Numbered from the stretch's first letter, positions 26,916-35,765 are shown. The stretch: DNA of 64,000 bases from Flavobacteriales bacterium (GCA_022448105.1 JAKVAV010000005.1:173387-237386), one strand, 5' to 3'. Notes: a model not told the origin generated them from the letters alone. Translations and numbers: made by a program.

Positions 26916-27841
26916 CCGTTTGGTAGATAGTTTTTGGCGAAGGTTAAAGAATTCCTCAATTCGGGAAGTCGATTCATTAATCGTTCATTATCCGCCGCGA
27001 AGTGTTCCTTTATCTTATTCCGAAGAGCAGGTGCAAAGCGAAATTTCTCCAATCCCCCAATTCTATGCTCAATAGTTTGGACATTTTTCTTAAAAATCCT
27101 CCTCCCTGTGGCTGTTCTGTCAAAAAAACCCTTAAGACTATTGGCCTTTCTCAAGAATTCGATTTGCCTTGAACTAAGGCTGCTATTAGCAGAGCGATGA
27201 AAATCAATATTTCTATCTAGTTTAATCTTCATCTGTTCGCAAAATGAGGAGATGAAGGCCTCAGGCTCATTCTTGAAATCTTCGTACAAGAAAAGGTTCA
27301 GCTTCTCAAAATGATGCGAATAAAGTTGAATAAGAGGGGTGTAGAAGTATTGCTCCGTTTGTTCCACTGCCTTGAAAGTCCTGTAGAAAGGACTTTTAAT
27401 AGTCGATTCTTCGTCCGCAAATCGGATAAATTCTTCGGGCCTTGTCGTATGACCAGAATATACTCCAATCGAGTATAGTGATTCCAGCAAATCAGCCTGA
27501 TTTCTCAAAAAAAGCACAATCTCGCCGTCAGGAAAAATTTCTTTTAATCGAAGAGCGATTTGTGTTCTGTTTGAAGAGTTGAGGTAGAGCGATTGACCTA
27601 CAAACAACTCATTGGAAAATACATAATTTCTGCCTGCGGAAAGGTTCAGAAGATCAAATACTTCATCCTTGTGATAAAGACTTTCGTCTTGATAAAGTAT
27701 ACGCTGAAAGGGCTGACTGTACTGGGTAGTTTCAACACCGACAAATTCGAATTTAGAAATGTGAGGGAACACTTCGTTCTGAAAAAAAGTGCTTGCCGTA
27801 CGCGGCATCCCAATATGAAGAAGTCGGCGATTCACAGTCAA
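26912..27841 (-). CDS. sulfotransferase-family protein inside the polysaccharide locus
   Basis: 309 residues. The N-terminus LLHIGMPRTASTFFQNEVFP is the 5'-phosphosulfate-binding loop (GxxRTAST) of PAPS-dependent sulfotransferases. EIVLFLRNQADLLESLYS near 108 corresponds to the 3'-phosphate-binding strand with Arg and Ser. The start is a TTG at 27841 or a GTG six bases later; there is no ATG upstream of the loop. It would transfer sulfate from PAPS to a sugar hydroxyl in the cytosol, giving a sulfated surface glycan. It is the only minus-strand gene in this part of the locus. No PAPS-synthesis genes (cysD/N/C) are visible in the window. The assignment to polysaccharide rather than small-molecule sulfation is inferred from location. 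Confidence 0.82.
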   Translation of the reverse strand: MTVNRRLLHIGMPRTASTFFQNEVFPHISKFEFVGVETTQYSQPFQRILYQDESLYHKDEVFDLLNLSAGRNYVFSNELFVGQSLYLNSSNRTQIALRLKEIFPDGEIVLFLRNQADLLESLYSIGVYSGHTTRPEEFIRFADEESTIKSPFYRTFKAVEQTEQYFYTPLIQLYSHHFEKLNLFLYEDFKNEPEAFISSFCEQMKIKLDRNIDFHRSANSSLSSRQIEFLRKANSLKGFFDRTATGRRIFKKNVQTIEHRIGGLEKFRFAPALRNKIKEHFAADNERLMNRLPELRNSLTFAKNYLPNG

Positions 27842-27881
27842 ATCTAATCATTTCACAGACTCGATAATGTATATTTGAACC

Positions 27882-28598
27882 ATGAGGAATATCTCCCTTG
27901 TCCTTACCGCAACGATAAAGCCCAACGTAGAGTTTGTAGCTCGAAATGATGTTCAGCAGCGGCTGTCAGATTATCTGAAATGTGCGAAGTTTTATCTGGA
28001 GAATACCGATTATAAGCTGATTTTTGTCGAAAATTCGGGATATGACCTTGATTCATCTTCTGGCTTTCATGCAGTGCTAAAGAATGACCGTTTTGTTTGG
28101 AAGCGTGTTGATCCCAATCCCGACCTCACCAAAGGAAAAGGATTTCAGGAGTTTTTTATGCTCGACACAGTTGTGAGGCAGGAAATCCTAGGGGACTATT
28201 TCGTAAAGGTTACCGGACGTTACTTAGTAAGAAATGTGAATTCAATTGTCGCTAAAATGAATACCTGCATGCACATAGATCTGCATCAGAAAATGAAAGT
28301 CGCAATTACCGGATTTTTTGGCGTAGAAACAGCCTTTTACCGAGATCACTTTTATGGAAAATATGCAGATGCCAATGATAATCAAGGAAGATTCATTGAG
28401 CATGTAGTTTATGATACTATAATCCAAAAGAACCTTATTCAATCTGTAAGCCTTCTCCCCGAAAATGTATTGTGCGAGGGAGTCTCAGGGAGTCATGGAA
28501 ATTCGATGGCAAGGAATCCGTACAAAATGAAATTGCGATCAGTCGAGCGCTCCATCAACCGCGCTCTTGGTATCAAGAAATTTTTGATTGAATACTGA
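27882..28598 (+). CDS. putative glycosyltransferase, GT-A-like, unassigned family
   Basis: 238 residues. I do not recognise a named family. The N-terminal strand ISLVLTATIKPN, the strand YKLIFVENSGYDLD, the motif TKGKGFQEFFMLD and YFVKVTGRYLVRNV resemble nucleotide-sugar-binding GT-A proteins of LPS/capsule loci (KGKGxxE and K-x-TGRY). There is no clear DxD motif in the expected position. It starts 41 nt after the divergent sulfotransferase and its stop overlaps the next start by one base. It is therefore inferred to add a sugar in the repeat-unit pathway. Confidence 0.6.
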   Translation: MRNISLVLTATIKPNVEFVARNDVQQRLSDYLKCAKFYLENTDYKLIFVENSGYDLDSSSGFHAVLKNDRFVWKRVDPNPDLTKGKGFQEFFMLDTVVRQEILGDYFVKVTGRYLVRNVNSIVAKMNTCMHIDLHQKMKVAITGFFGVETAFYRDHFYGKYADANDNQGRFIEHVVYDTIIQKNLIQSVSLLPENVLCEGVSGSHGNSMARNPYKMKLRSVERSINRALGIKKFLIEY

Positions 28599-29725
28599 TG
28601 AGATGGGTCACCTTTTTTCCAAAGTTTGAAAGAGTACATCTCACGAAAGACGTCGGACTTATCCCCTATTATGTTGGTCTAGCAGGTCATGACTCAATGC
28701 TCCTCGGTCGATCAAATCATGACTTGGAGAATCCAGAAGAGGTCAGTGGCCTGAAGATTGAAAAACTTCCTGAGCTGGGCTCTAAATATTTCTTGGATAG
28801 AGCTTTTTTGAATTGGCTGGAAATAAATGCGAAGCAGATTGATGTCTTGCACTTATTTCATCTAGCTCGAGATACGATCCTTTATGGCCGGTATTTCAAA
28901 AAGTGGAATCCGAGAGGAAAGCTATATCTCAAAATGGATGCATACAATGATCATCTTATCGAGAGAAAGCAATATTCTAAAAATCCTCTAAAGAATTTCT
29001 ACTTGAATCAGGTTCAAAAAGGCTTTTTCAAGTCTCTCCATTACGCGTCTGTTGAGAATCGCCAAGGAGTCGAGCTTGTCTCCGCCACTTATCCCGAATT
29101 AAAAGAGAAAATGGGATATCTACCGAATGGTGTAAACGATCAATTTTTGAAAGATTCTTTTGACCAAAAACATGTTGAAGGCAAGATCATTCTATCTGTT
29201 GGTCGTCTGGGTAGCTCCGATAAGAATTATGAATTATTTTTAACAGCACTGCCCAAATTGTCTAAGCTCGATTGCCGTTTTGTGCTTGTCGGTCCTATTT
29301 CTGATGAGTTTCAAAAACGGATTGATAGTGTTTTTAAACTCCACCCAGAAGCAAAAGAAAAGATCATTTTTACGGGTTCCATTTCGGATCGTACTAAACT
29401 CTATGAACTTTACGCAAAGTCGAGTGTGTTCTTTCTGCCTTCGAGATTTGAGTCATTTGGAATAGCCTTTACCGAAGCCCTCTATTTTGGGGCTTGTTTG
29501 GTAGGCCATTCGGGCATGTATGCTTATGATGATATCTCCTCGAAAGGAAAATATGGAATCTTGTATGAGGACAATCATTCTGATTCATTGGTCAAAGCAA
29601 TAGAATTGGCTCTCATCAAGTCGGATGAAGATGGCTTTCGTGAAGAGGCAAAAGCTCACGCAAGAAATAACTTCGTTTGGAGTAAGCTAACCAAGGAATT
29701 ATTAACTAAACTTGGGTATGCCTGA
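28598..29725 (+). CDS. GT4-family glycosyltransferase
   Basis: 375 residues with the GT-B fold layout. The C-terminal Rossmann half begins KIILSVGRLGSSDKNYELFL and carries the donor-binding E-x7-E motif in SRFESFGIAFTEALYFG. The N-terminal half is divergent (MRWVTFFPKFERVHLTKD). It would be a retaining transferase using a nucleotide sugar in the cytosol; acceptor and donor are unknown. It overlaps the gene before by one base and the GT2 after by 8 nt, so it lies within a tightly packed operon. Confidence 0.9.
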   Translation: MRWVTFFPKFERVHLTKDVGLIPYYVGLAGHDSMLLGRSNHDLENPEEVSGLKIEKLPELGSKYFLDRAFLNWLEINAKQIDVLHLFHLARDTILYGRYFKKWNPRGKLYLKMDAYNDHLIERKQYSKNPLKNFYLNQVQKGFFKSLHYASVENRQGVELVSATYPELKEKMGYLPNGVNDQFLKDSFDQKHVEGKIILSVGRLGSSDKNYELFLTALPKLSKLDCRFVLVGPISDEFQKRIDSVFKLHPEAKEKIIFTGSISDRTKLYELYAKSSVFFLPSRFESFGIAFTEALYFGACLVGHSGMYAYDDISSKGKYGILYEDNHSDSLVKAIELALIKSDEDGFREEAKAHARNNFVWSKLTKELLTKLGYA

Positions 29726-30518
29726 TCGCCCCTTTCTCTCCGTAATTACCGTTTCTTATAATTCTGCTAAAACCATAGGCAGGACTTTGCAGTCTCTTTC
29801 AGATCAAACGGATAAGGATTTTGAATCAATCGTGATCGACGGTGAGAGTGTTGATTCCACCCTTTCCATTGTTCGGTCTTTCCAAGATTCTATTTTAATA
29901 TCGGAAGCTGACTCAGGGATTTACGATGCCATGAATAAGGGAATTGCCAAAGCTCGAGGTAAATATGTTGCATTTCTGAACAGCGACGACAGTTACTTGT
30001 CTGAAACAGTTGAGAAAGTAAAGGCATTTGCTCTTAAGACGAATGCCCAAATTATTTATGGAAATATACAAAAGGAGAGGGCGCTGGGTAATGAAGTGCT
30101 GACTCGTGTTGAAACCCCAAATTTGGAGTTAATGCCCAAAACTATGGGTGTTTTCCATCCATCTACTTTCGTGAAAAGGGGGCTTTTTAAAACCCTTGGA
30201 ATTTACGATCAACGATTTAAGCAAGCTGCCGATTATCAATGGTTTTTAAGAGCGTATTTAAATAAAGTGGAGTTCCGTTATTTGGATGAAGTCCTTGTCA
30301 AATTTAGTTTAGGTGGAGTGAGCAATAATTCCTGTGAAACATATCGAGAGGCAGCCATTATTCAAAAAGAGCTAAACACCGGGCATCACAAAGAAATGGA
30401 ACATCTTCATCAGGTTTGTTTATCAAAACAGAAAAGAGGTGAGCTAATCTTGAAAATAGCTAGTTGGCCATTGGTCAGAAAGATTTACCGAAGAAAGATA
30501 AGAAAGAGATGGTCATGA
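29718..30518 (+). CDS. GT2-family glycosyltransferase
   Basis: 266 residues from the ATG at 29718 (MPDRPFLSVITVSYNS); a TTG two codons earlier is a less likely start. The GT-A signature is complete: SVITVSYNSAKTIGRTLQSL, then IDGESVDST, EADSGIYDAMNKGIAKARGKY and the metal-binding FLNSDDSY. The residues following (IIYGNIQ, HPSTFVKRGLF) are typical of WcaA/WcaE-like capsule transferases. It should be a cytosolic inverting transferase. It overlaps both neighbours. Confidence 0.92.
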   Translation: MPDRPFLSVITVSYNSAKTIGRTLQSLSDQTDKDFESIVIDGESVDSTLSIVRSFQDSILISEADSGIYDAMNKGIAKARGKYVAFLNSDDSYLSETVEKVKAFALKTNAQIIYGNIQKERALGNEVLTRVETPNLELMPKTMGVFHPSTFVKRGLFKTLGIYDQRFKQAADYQWFLRAYLNKVEFRYLDEVLVKFSLGGVSNNSCETYREAAIIQKELNTGHHKEMEHLHQVCLSKQKRGELILKIASWPLVRKIYRRKIRKRWS

Positions 30519-31075
30519 CAACGATTTTTAATCTCCTGTTGGTGCTAAAGTACAGATGGAACGGACTTCTTGTTAAGCTCTTTCTTAAAGCTCTAGGTTG
30601 CCGGGTTGGTCGAGGTCTCAAATGCCTCAAGCTCCCCTCTTTTAAAGATATTCCAATAAGAAACATTGTCATTGGTGATCATGTGTCCCTCGGTCAAGGA
30701 GTGATTTTCGAAATTGCCCATTCTGGTTCTCTTCAGATTGGTGATAGGTGCACTCTTGGCGATTATACACGTTATTCGACGAATAATGAAATCACGATAG
30801 GAGAAGCGGTGGCGATTGCGGAACAAGTGAGCATAAGAGGAAGTTTTCACCATACAAATAGAGATCAGAGAATTATCGATCAGGGAGATCAGGGAGAACC
30901 AATTCTGATTGGCGATGATGTTCTGCTTGGTTCTCAAGTGATTGTGCTCATGGGTTCAGTCATATCTGAGGGAGTAGTAATTGGTGCAAAATCTTTGGTG
31001 CGCAAAACCGATAAACTCCATCCTTATGGTATTTTTGCGGGCTCTCCGTTGAAGTACATTCGCGACCGTAAATGA
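30515..31075 (+). CDS. hexapeptide-repeat (left-handed beta-helix) acyltransferase
   Basis: 186 residues from the ATG at 30515, which forms an ATGA overlap with the GT2 stop; an ATG at 30509 is also possible. The imperfect hexapeptide repeats run through IRNIVIGDHVSLGQGVIFEI, LQIGDRCTLGDYT, ITIGEAVAIAEQVSIRG and ILIGDDVLLGSQVIVLMGSV. The catalytic His is in the HHTNRDQ loop, and the end VFAGSPLKYI-type motif is present as GIFAGSPLKYIRD. This is the WcaF/Wzb-type O-acetyltransferase layout. It probably O-acetylates a sugar of the repeat unit. Confidence 0.88.
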   Translation: MTTIFNLLLVLKYRWNGLLVKLFLKALGCRVGRGLKCLKLPSFKDIPIRNIVIGDHVSLGQGVIFEIAHSGSLQIGDRCTLGDYTRYSTNNEITIGEAVAIAEQVSIRGSFHHTNRDQRIIDQGDQGEPILIGDDVLLGSQVIVLMGSVISEGVVIGAKSLVRKTDKLHPYGIFAGSPLKYIRDRK

Positions 31076-31794
31076 AAACAAACGAAGTAAAAGCCTTTTT
31101 TGAGCGCACGGACGTTTATCTTACTTATAACTATAATCTGCGCATTCGCGCCGAGACTATAGGTGCTTTTATTGGTGACGAAAGATTCGACTCCGTCCTC
31201 GATATGCCTTGCGGTACTGGAGATATTTCGGCACCTTTTATCAGTAGTTTCGGCCACCTTACCATGATGGACTTTAGCGAAAATATGATTGCTACTGCGA
31301 GAACTCGAATAGATAATGATCATGCAAACAAAGTTGATTTTGTAAACGCTGATTTTTATGGTCATGACTTTATGAGGAAGCATTTTGATCTAGTCATGAA
31401 TATTGGCATCTTAGCGCATATCGAAGATCCAATGAGGTTTCTTGATGAGACAATGAGTCTCGTCAAGCCGGGGGGTAAGTTGATCCTTCAGAATACCGAT
31501 AGCGACCATTGGTTTGCCAAGCTCATTCACACATATCTCGGTTTTAGGCGACTTGTTGGAAAGGATAAATACAAGCTTAATAAAGTTCGTGAACGAGATG
31601 TACTGAATAAGATAACCTCTAATGGGTTTTACCTTCAGCAGTCCTTTCGGTACAATCAATCTTTCCTCGGATTTTCCAGACTTTTCAGCAATGACCTCAA
31701 GTACAAGCTGACAAGAAAGTATTTTGGTTTTGCTGCTACACCCAAAAATCAGAGGCGCGGGAGTGATGTGACTTATTTATTCGTCAAGCGGTAA
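31072..31794 (+). CDS. class I SAM-dependent methyltransferase of the polysaccharide operon
   Basis: 240 residues. Motif I is VLDMPCGTGDISAPF near residue 43, followed by MMDFSENMIATARTRI (motif II) and LVMNIGILAHIEDPMRFLDE (motif IV) then LVKPGGKLILQNTD. Such enzymes in sugar loci usually methylate a sugar hydroxyl or a terminal residue; the substrate here is unknown. It overlaps the acyltransferase stop by 4 nt (ATGA). It is the last gene before the toxin-antitoxin pair, with a 41-nt gap. Confidence 0.88.
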   Translation: MKTNEVKAFFERTDVYLTYNYNLRIRAETIGAFIGDERFDSVLDMPCGTGDISAPFISSFGHLTMMDFSENMIATARTRIDNDHANKVDFVNADFYGHDFMRKHFDLVMNIGILAHIEDPMRFLDETMSLVKPGGKLILQNTDSDHWFAKLIHTYLGFRRLVGKDKYKLNKVRERDVLNKITSNGFYLQQSFRYNQSFLGFSRLFSNDLKYKLTRKYFGFAATPKNQRRGSDVTYLFVKR

Positions 31795-31835
31795 ATGTAT
31801 TCTGTATTTTTATTTCATATTCAAATGCTGTAAAT

Positions 31836-32078
31836 ATGAAGACCATCACAAGCTCTCTTCTTAAAGATTTATCTGCTCTTCTTTCAGAGAAATCAAAAGC
31901 CTCTTCGGCCCCTAAAAACAAGCTGATTGAAAAACCGATCAGACTTTATTTGGAGCAATTGAATAAAGTTGAGTATTTTAAATCGTACCGGAAAATGAGC
32001 GATAATGCTGATGTTCTCAAAATTGCAAAAGAAGGTTTGACTGATTGCTTCAAACGTCTTGATGGTGAATCAAGGTGA
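31836..32078 (+). CDS. putative antitoxin paired with MazF/PemK toxin
   Basis: 80 residues, basic (MKTITSSLLKDLSALLSEK, then KNKLIEKPIRLYLEQLNKV). The helical segment KNKLIEKPIRLYLEQLNKVE looks like the ribbon-helix-helix DNA-binding region of CopG/MazE-type antitoxins, although no strict signature is present. The main evidence is the 17-nt overlap with a clear PemK/MazF toxin gene downstream, the normal antitoxin-first order. It is expected to neutralise the toxin and repress its own promoter. A near-consensus -7 box (TATTTTTA) lies about 20 nt upstream. It is the first accessory interruption in the polysaccharide operon. Confidence 0.75.
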   Translation: MKTITSSLLKDLSALLSEKSKASSAPKNKLIEKPIRLYLEQLNKVEYFKSYRKMSDNADVLKIAKEGLTDCFKRLDGESR

Positions 32079-32397
32079 GATTTGGCAAGCGAGATTGAGT
32101 CCCGTCCAAGGAAGAGAACAAGATGGGGCAAGACCAGTATTGATTATTAGCGGAAGCCTCTTAAACGTAAAAAATGAAATTGTGATCGTTTGTCCCTTAA
32201 CATCAAAATTGAAGAGATATCACGAGAACCTCAGATTGGAACATAGTATACAGAATGGATTTGACAAGACATCAGAAGTGCTCACACGGCAGATACACAC
32301 TATTTCAAAAACTCTACTTTGCAAAAAGGTCGGTTCTGTTCCAATCGTTAATGTGAAAAAAGTTCACAAAACTTTGAATGAAACACTCGTTTACTAG
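32062..32397 (+). CDS. type II toxin, PemK/MazF family endoribonuclease
   Basis: 111 residues from the ATG at 32062 (MVNQGEIWQARLSPVQG). The MazF-fold signature is clear: GEIWQARLSPVQGREQDGA, RPVLIISGSLLN (RPVLVV-type), IVIVCPLTSKLKR and the C-terminal TRQIHTISKTLL. The length matches the family (about 110). It cleaves single-stranded mRNA at short sequence motifs in homologues; this one's specificity is unknown. It overlaps the antitoxin by 17 nt, and the following glycosyltransferase starts immediately after its stop. The module is therefore embedded in, and possibly cotranscribed with, the polysaccharide genes. Confidence 0.93.
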   Translation: MVNQGEIWQARLSPVQGREQDGARPVLIISGSLLNVKNEIVIVCPLTSKLKRYHENLRLEHSIQNGFDKTSEVLTRQIHTISKTLLCKKVGSVPIVNVKKVHKTLNETLVY

Positions 32398-33510
32398 TTG
32401 AAGATCCTCCTCATCCCCGAAAACTTTCCGAATGATGAAAATCCGGTTGCGGGTATTTTCATGAAGGATTACTTAAAGGCTATGACCTTATTTTCTGATG
32501 TGACAATGCTCAATTCGAACCCGTGGTATCGAGGGGTTTATGAAGAGGTGGAAGGAGTAAAATCTTACGATCTTCACTTCTTTTCTAAAAAATGGAGATT
32601 TCCTTTCAATATACTAGCCTATTCATGGTGGGAGAGACAGAGCTTTCGTTTTGCTCAGAAGTTTCCCCAACCAGATTTAATTCACCTGCATGGAGCTGCT
32701 CAGAGAGGACACTGGGCTTTAAAGCTTGCCAGGTTTTGGAATGTCCCAATAGTCATTACCGAGCATACCGGCCCGTGGTCAGCTATTTCCTCAAGGTCAA
32801 CTCTCTTGGGTAGAGTCAAAAAAATATTGGAGCGGGCTGATCTTGTTATGCCTGTGAGTCATCATTTGAGCAGTGAGATTCAGGAGAGTGGAATTTACCC
32901 GTCTCGAATTGATGTAATTGGAAATCCTGTCGATACAGAGTTTTTTGCTTTGCGAGAAGAGCCATTAAACCAGAAAAGAATTCTCTTTTTGGGAAGACTC
33001 GATCCTTTTAAAGGCGGACTAAGGACTTTGAAAGCATTTTCGCGGATAGCCAGTGATTTTCCAGACTATAAATTGACTATCGCGGGTAGAGGTGCTGATT
33101 CAGAAGGGATTGATAAATTTATTTCGAGTGCCGAGTTAGAAAATAAGGTCCATTTTATCCCAAAACAGCTTTCTCGCGAGCAAATGCGAGATCTTTTTTA
33201 CGATCATTCTTTTTTGGTCTTTCCAAGCGAATTTGAAAGTTTTGGATTGGTGGCTGCAGAAGCTATGTCTACAGGGCTACCAGTTTTAATTACCAATAGG
33301 ACGGGGCCAAGAGATTATTCTAACAATATTAATTCAGTTCAGATTGATCCAAATGAGATCGAAAAAGGGTTAAGGTCAATTCTTGAGAGCGAGCAGCAGT
33401 TTGATCCTTTAAAAATCCGTCAATCTATTTTGAACACATTCGGTACTCATGCTTTTTCGGAAAAACTCAATCAGGCATACCGTTCAATCCGGTGCGAATT
33501 TTCCAAATAA
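32398..33510 (+). CDS. GT4-family glycosyltransferase
   Basis: 370 residues starting at TTG directly after the toxin stop. The TTG is accepted because the opening KILLIPENFPNDENPVAGIF is the normal N-terminus of this GT4 subgroup and no ATG is available before it. The C-terminal donor domain has ILFLGRLDPFKGGLRTLKAF and the E-x7-E motif in SEFESFGLVAAEAMSTG. It is a cytosolic GT-B enzyme of unknown donor and acceptor. Its direct abutment to the toxin gene suggests the toxin-antitoxin pair inserted without breaking the operon. Confidence 0.9.
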   Translation: MKILLIPENFPNDENPVAGIFMKDYLKAMTLFSDVTMLNSNPWYRGVYEEVEGVKSYDLHFFSKKWRFPFNILAYSWWERQSFRFAQKFPQPDLIHLHGAAQRGHWALKLARFWNVPIVITEHTGPWSAISSRSTLLGRVKKILERADLVMPVSHHLSSEIQESGIYPSRIDVIGNPVDTEFFALREEPLNQKRILFLGRLDPFKGGLRTLKAFSRIASDFPDYKLTIAGRGADSEGIDKFISSAELENKVHFIPKQLSREQMRDLFYDHSFLVFPSEFESFGLVAAEAMSTGLPVLITNRTGPRDYSNNINSVQIDPNEIEKGLRSILESEQQFDPLKIRQSILNTFGTHAFSEKLNQAYRSIRCEFSK

Positions 33511-33875
33511 AGAACATCCTCTTTGGGATGATCACCCACAATAAGGCAATCAGTTTTATACCTTACTTCTTGATCAAATTGATCTTATACCAATATTCGA
33601 AAAGCGCAAAAATTGCCTTTCGAATTCCTTGAATTTTACTCTACTTTTTATCAAGAAAAAGTGGAAAAGCAATCATTCAACTCAGAGCAGGCTGCGCAGA
33701 ACTGAAATAGACCAGCTGGTCAATCCAGATTCGCTTCAAAAGTGTTCTAAGCGTTCACAGAAAATTAACGAGTAGAGCACAGTGGTAAAAAGTAATCCTA
33801 AAGAGAGGGGGGGGAGGCTACCAATATCTTAGTCACCAACCTCCGTGGAGGATCAATTTCAATTATACTTGCATT
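33511..33875. other. 365-nt non-coding gap inside the polysaccharide locus
   Basis: This is the largest break between the GT4 gene and the first asparagine synthase. No reading frame of interest is seen. It has a short hairpin CATCC/GGATG near 33516-33530, an eight-G run near 33808, and CCTCCGTGGAGG (33840-33851) just before the start codon. The first CCTCC can also pair with GGAGG near 33813, so mutually exclusive hairpins are possible. TATACTTG (33859-33866) is a one-mismatch -7 box very close to the ATG at 33876. It is probably an internal promoter region. Confidence 0.45.
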
Positions 33876-35765
33876 ATGTGCGGCATCTTCGGTGTATGGA
33901 ATTATCAAGGAGTGAATGGTCATACTCTTCGCAAGGTATCTACCATCCTGCGTCATCGAGGACCTGATGATGAAGGCTTTTTGCTGATCAATGATGGAGT
34001 CGCTTCAGAATACAGCGGAGAAGATACATCGGTCAAGAACCTTGAACCACTTCCAGAATCCATTCCTGCCCCTTTTTCTATCCTCCACCGACGATTATCT
34101 ATTCTTGATTTATCAGCAGCTGGGCATCAGCCAATGAGGTTGCCCAATAGAGGAATCTATATTTCCTTCAACGGTGAGATTTATAACTACGAAGAACTTA
34201 GGGACCAGCATGATTTGGAGACCTTTACTGGTACCGACACAGAGGTAGTTCTCCTGCTTTACGCTAAATTGGGTGAAGAAGCCTTCTCTATGTTTCGAGG
34301 AATGTGGGCCATGTCAATACTTGATCTAGAAAAGGGAAAGCTCATTCTTTCGAGAGATCGTTTTGGTATAAAGCCCTTGTATTACACAGATAAATTCGCT
34401 TCGTTGGCATTTTCAAGCGAGATAAAACCTTTGCTGGCTCTTCCCAGAATTAAGCCTCAATGGGAACGAGAAAAATTGGTTCAATTTCTGGTTTACGGTG
34501 TGACCAGCGATCCTTGTGAGACCTTTTTCAGTGGTATATCCGCAGTAAAACCTGGATGCTATTTAACTTTTGATCTAGAAACTCTTCGTAAGGAAGAACA
34601 TGTTTTTTATGATTTAAGAAGCAGAGCCGACGAAGCTGAGTTTGCCGAAGATAGCTTCGAATTGCGTTTTGAAGGGAGCATTAAGGAACATTTGATTTCA
34701 GACCTAGAAGTCGGTTCATGTCTCAGTGGCGGACTCGATTCCAGCACGATTGTTGCGACCGCCTATCCTTTCGTGAAGCAGTCTTTTACTTGTTCTTTCC
34801 CCAATTCTCCTATCGATGAAACAGGTTTTGCCAAGCAGCTCACTTCTGCTCGTTCCGATCTGCAGCAACACTTCACCTCACCTTCCAGTCAGGATTATTT
34901 CGAGGCTTTTGACGAAATCATAAGATCTCAAGAACGACCCATTGGTTCGGCCTCCGTTTTTGCTCAATACTCAGTGATGAAGTTGGCAAAAGAGAACGGT
35001 GTCACTGTTCTTTTAGATGGTCAGGGTGCGGATGAAGTTTTTGGCGGTTATTATCCTTTTGCGGGAGCATACTTGCTTTCTTTATTGAAGTCGGGAAACT
35101 TTTCTCGTTTCACAAAGGAGATGAAATTGCTAAAGCAAAACTTCAATCCGAAGATGGAGATGGCTATGATGCGGTCGCTTTTTTACAGTTTACCCAAAGG
35201 GATGAGGCTCCTAGCGAGGAAGAAGAATAGACTGGGTTTTGATTTGCTTTCTAGACATTACAAAAAGATTGCCCGGGGATTGTCAGTCCCCGAAAGAGGT
35301 TCTTCTGATTTTAAAGAATTAGCTATCAAAAGTGTCGGGTTTGGGCTTCTCGAACTTCTGCATTACGAAGACAGAAACTCCATGAGGTTTAGCATCGAAA
35401 GTCGAGTTCCGTTTTTGGATCATCGACTGGTAGAGTGGGCGCTTTCTCAGTCTCCGGAGACACTGCTCAACAAGGGTTGGACGAAGAATCCAATTCGTGA
35501 ATTGCTTGATAAAAAGGGGTTGAAAGATCTCGCTTGGCGTAAAGATAAGTTGGGTTTTGTTGTACCTCAAAAAGCTTGGAGAGATGAGCTTTTCCCAGAG
35601 CTTAAAGAAAAGTGGAAGAACTTGGAATTGGATGAGGTTTTTGATCAGCAAGCCATGCTTGATTTACTCGAAAATCCTGTTAGCTCGAGCTCGGCTCAAT
35701 CGGAGTTTTGGAGAGTCTACGGACTGCTACGTTGGCTTGAGTTGTTTAAAGTAGAGCTCATATGA
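33876..35765 (+). CDS. asparagine synthase (glutamine-hydrolysing), class II amidotransferase, copy 1
   Basis: 629 residues. The N-terminal Ntn glutaminase begins MCGIFGVWN with catalytic Cys2. It continues with RGPDDEG and SFNGEIYNYEELR and the glutaminase Arg in RRLSILDLS. The C-terminal ATP-pyrophosphatase domain has SGGLDSST near residue 283 and DGQGADEVFGGYYPF. Family knowledge: asnB-type enzymes amidate aspartate, but in O-antigen and capsule loci relatives amidate uronic acids or other carboxylates. A second copy lies 5 kb downstream, so a sugar-amidation role is likely by context. It overlaps the next GT4 by 4 nt. Confidence 0.9.
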   Translation: MCGIFGVWNYQGVNGHTLRKVSTILRHRGPDDEGFLLINDGVASEYSGEDTSVKNLEPLPESIPAPFSILHRRLSILDLSAAGHQPMRLPNRGIYISFNGEIYNYEELRDQHDLETFTGTDTEVVLLLYAKLGEEAFSMFRGMWAMSILDLEKGKLILSRDRFGIKPLYYTDKFASLAFSSEIKPLLALPRIKPQWEREKLVQFLVYGVTSDPCETFFSGISAVKPGCYLTFDLETLRKEEHVFYDLRSRADEAEFAEDSFELRFEGSIKEHLISDLEVGSCLSGGLDSSTIVATAYPFVKQSFTCSFPNSPIDETGFAKQLTSARSDLQQHFTSPSSQDYFEAFDEIIRSQERPIGSASVFAQYSVMKLAKENGVTVLLDGQGADEVFGGYYPFAGAYLLSLLKSGNFSRFTKEMKLLKQNFNPKMEMAMMRSLFYSLPKGMRLLARKKNRLGFDLLSRHYKKIARGLSVPERGSSDFKELAIKSVGFGLLELLHYEDRNSMRFSIESRVPFLDHRLVEWALSQSPETLLNKGWTKNPIRELLDKKGLKDLAWRKDKLGFVVPQKAWRDELFPELKEKWKNLELDEVFDQQAMLDLLENPVSSSSAQSEFWRVYGLLRWLELFKVELI

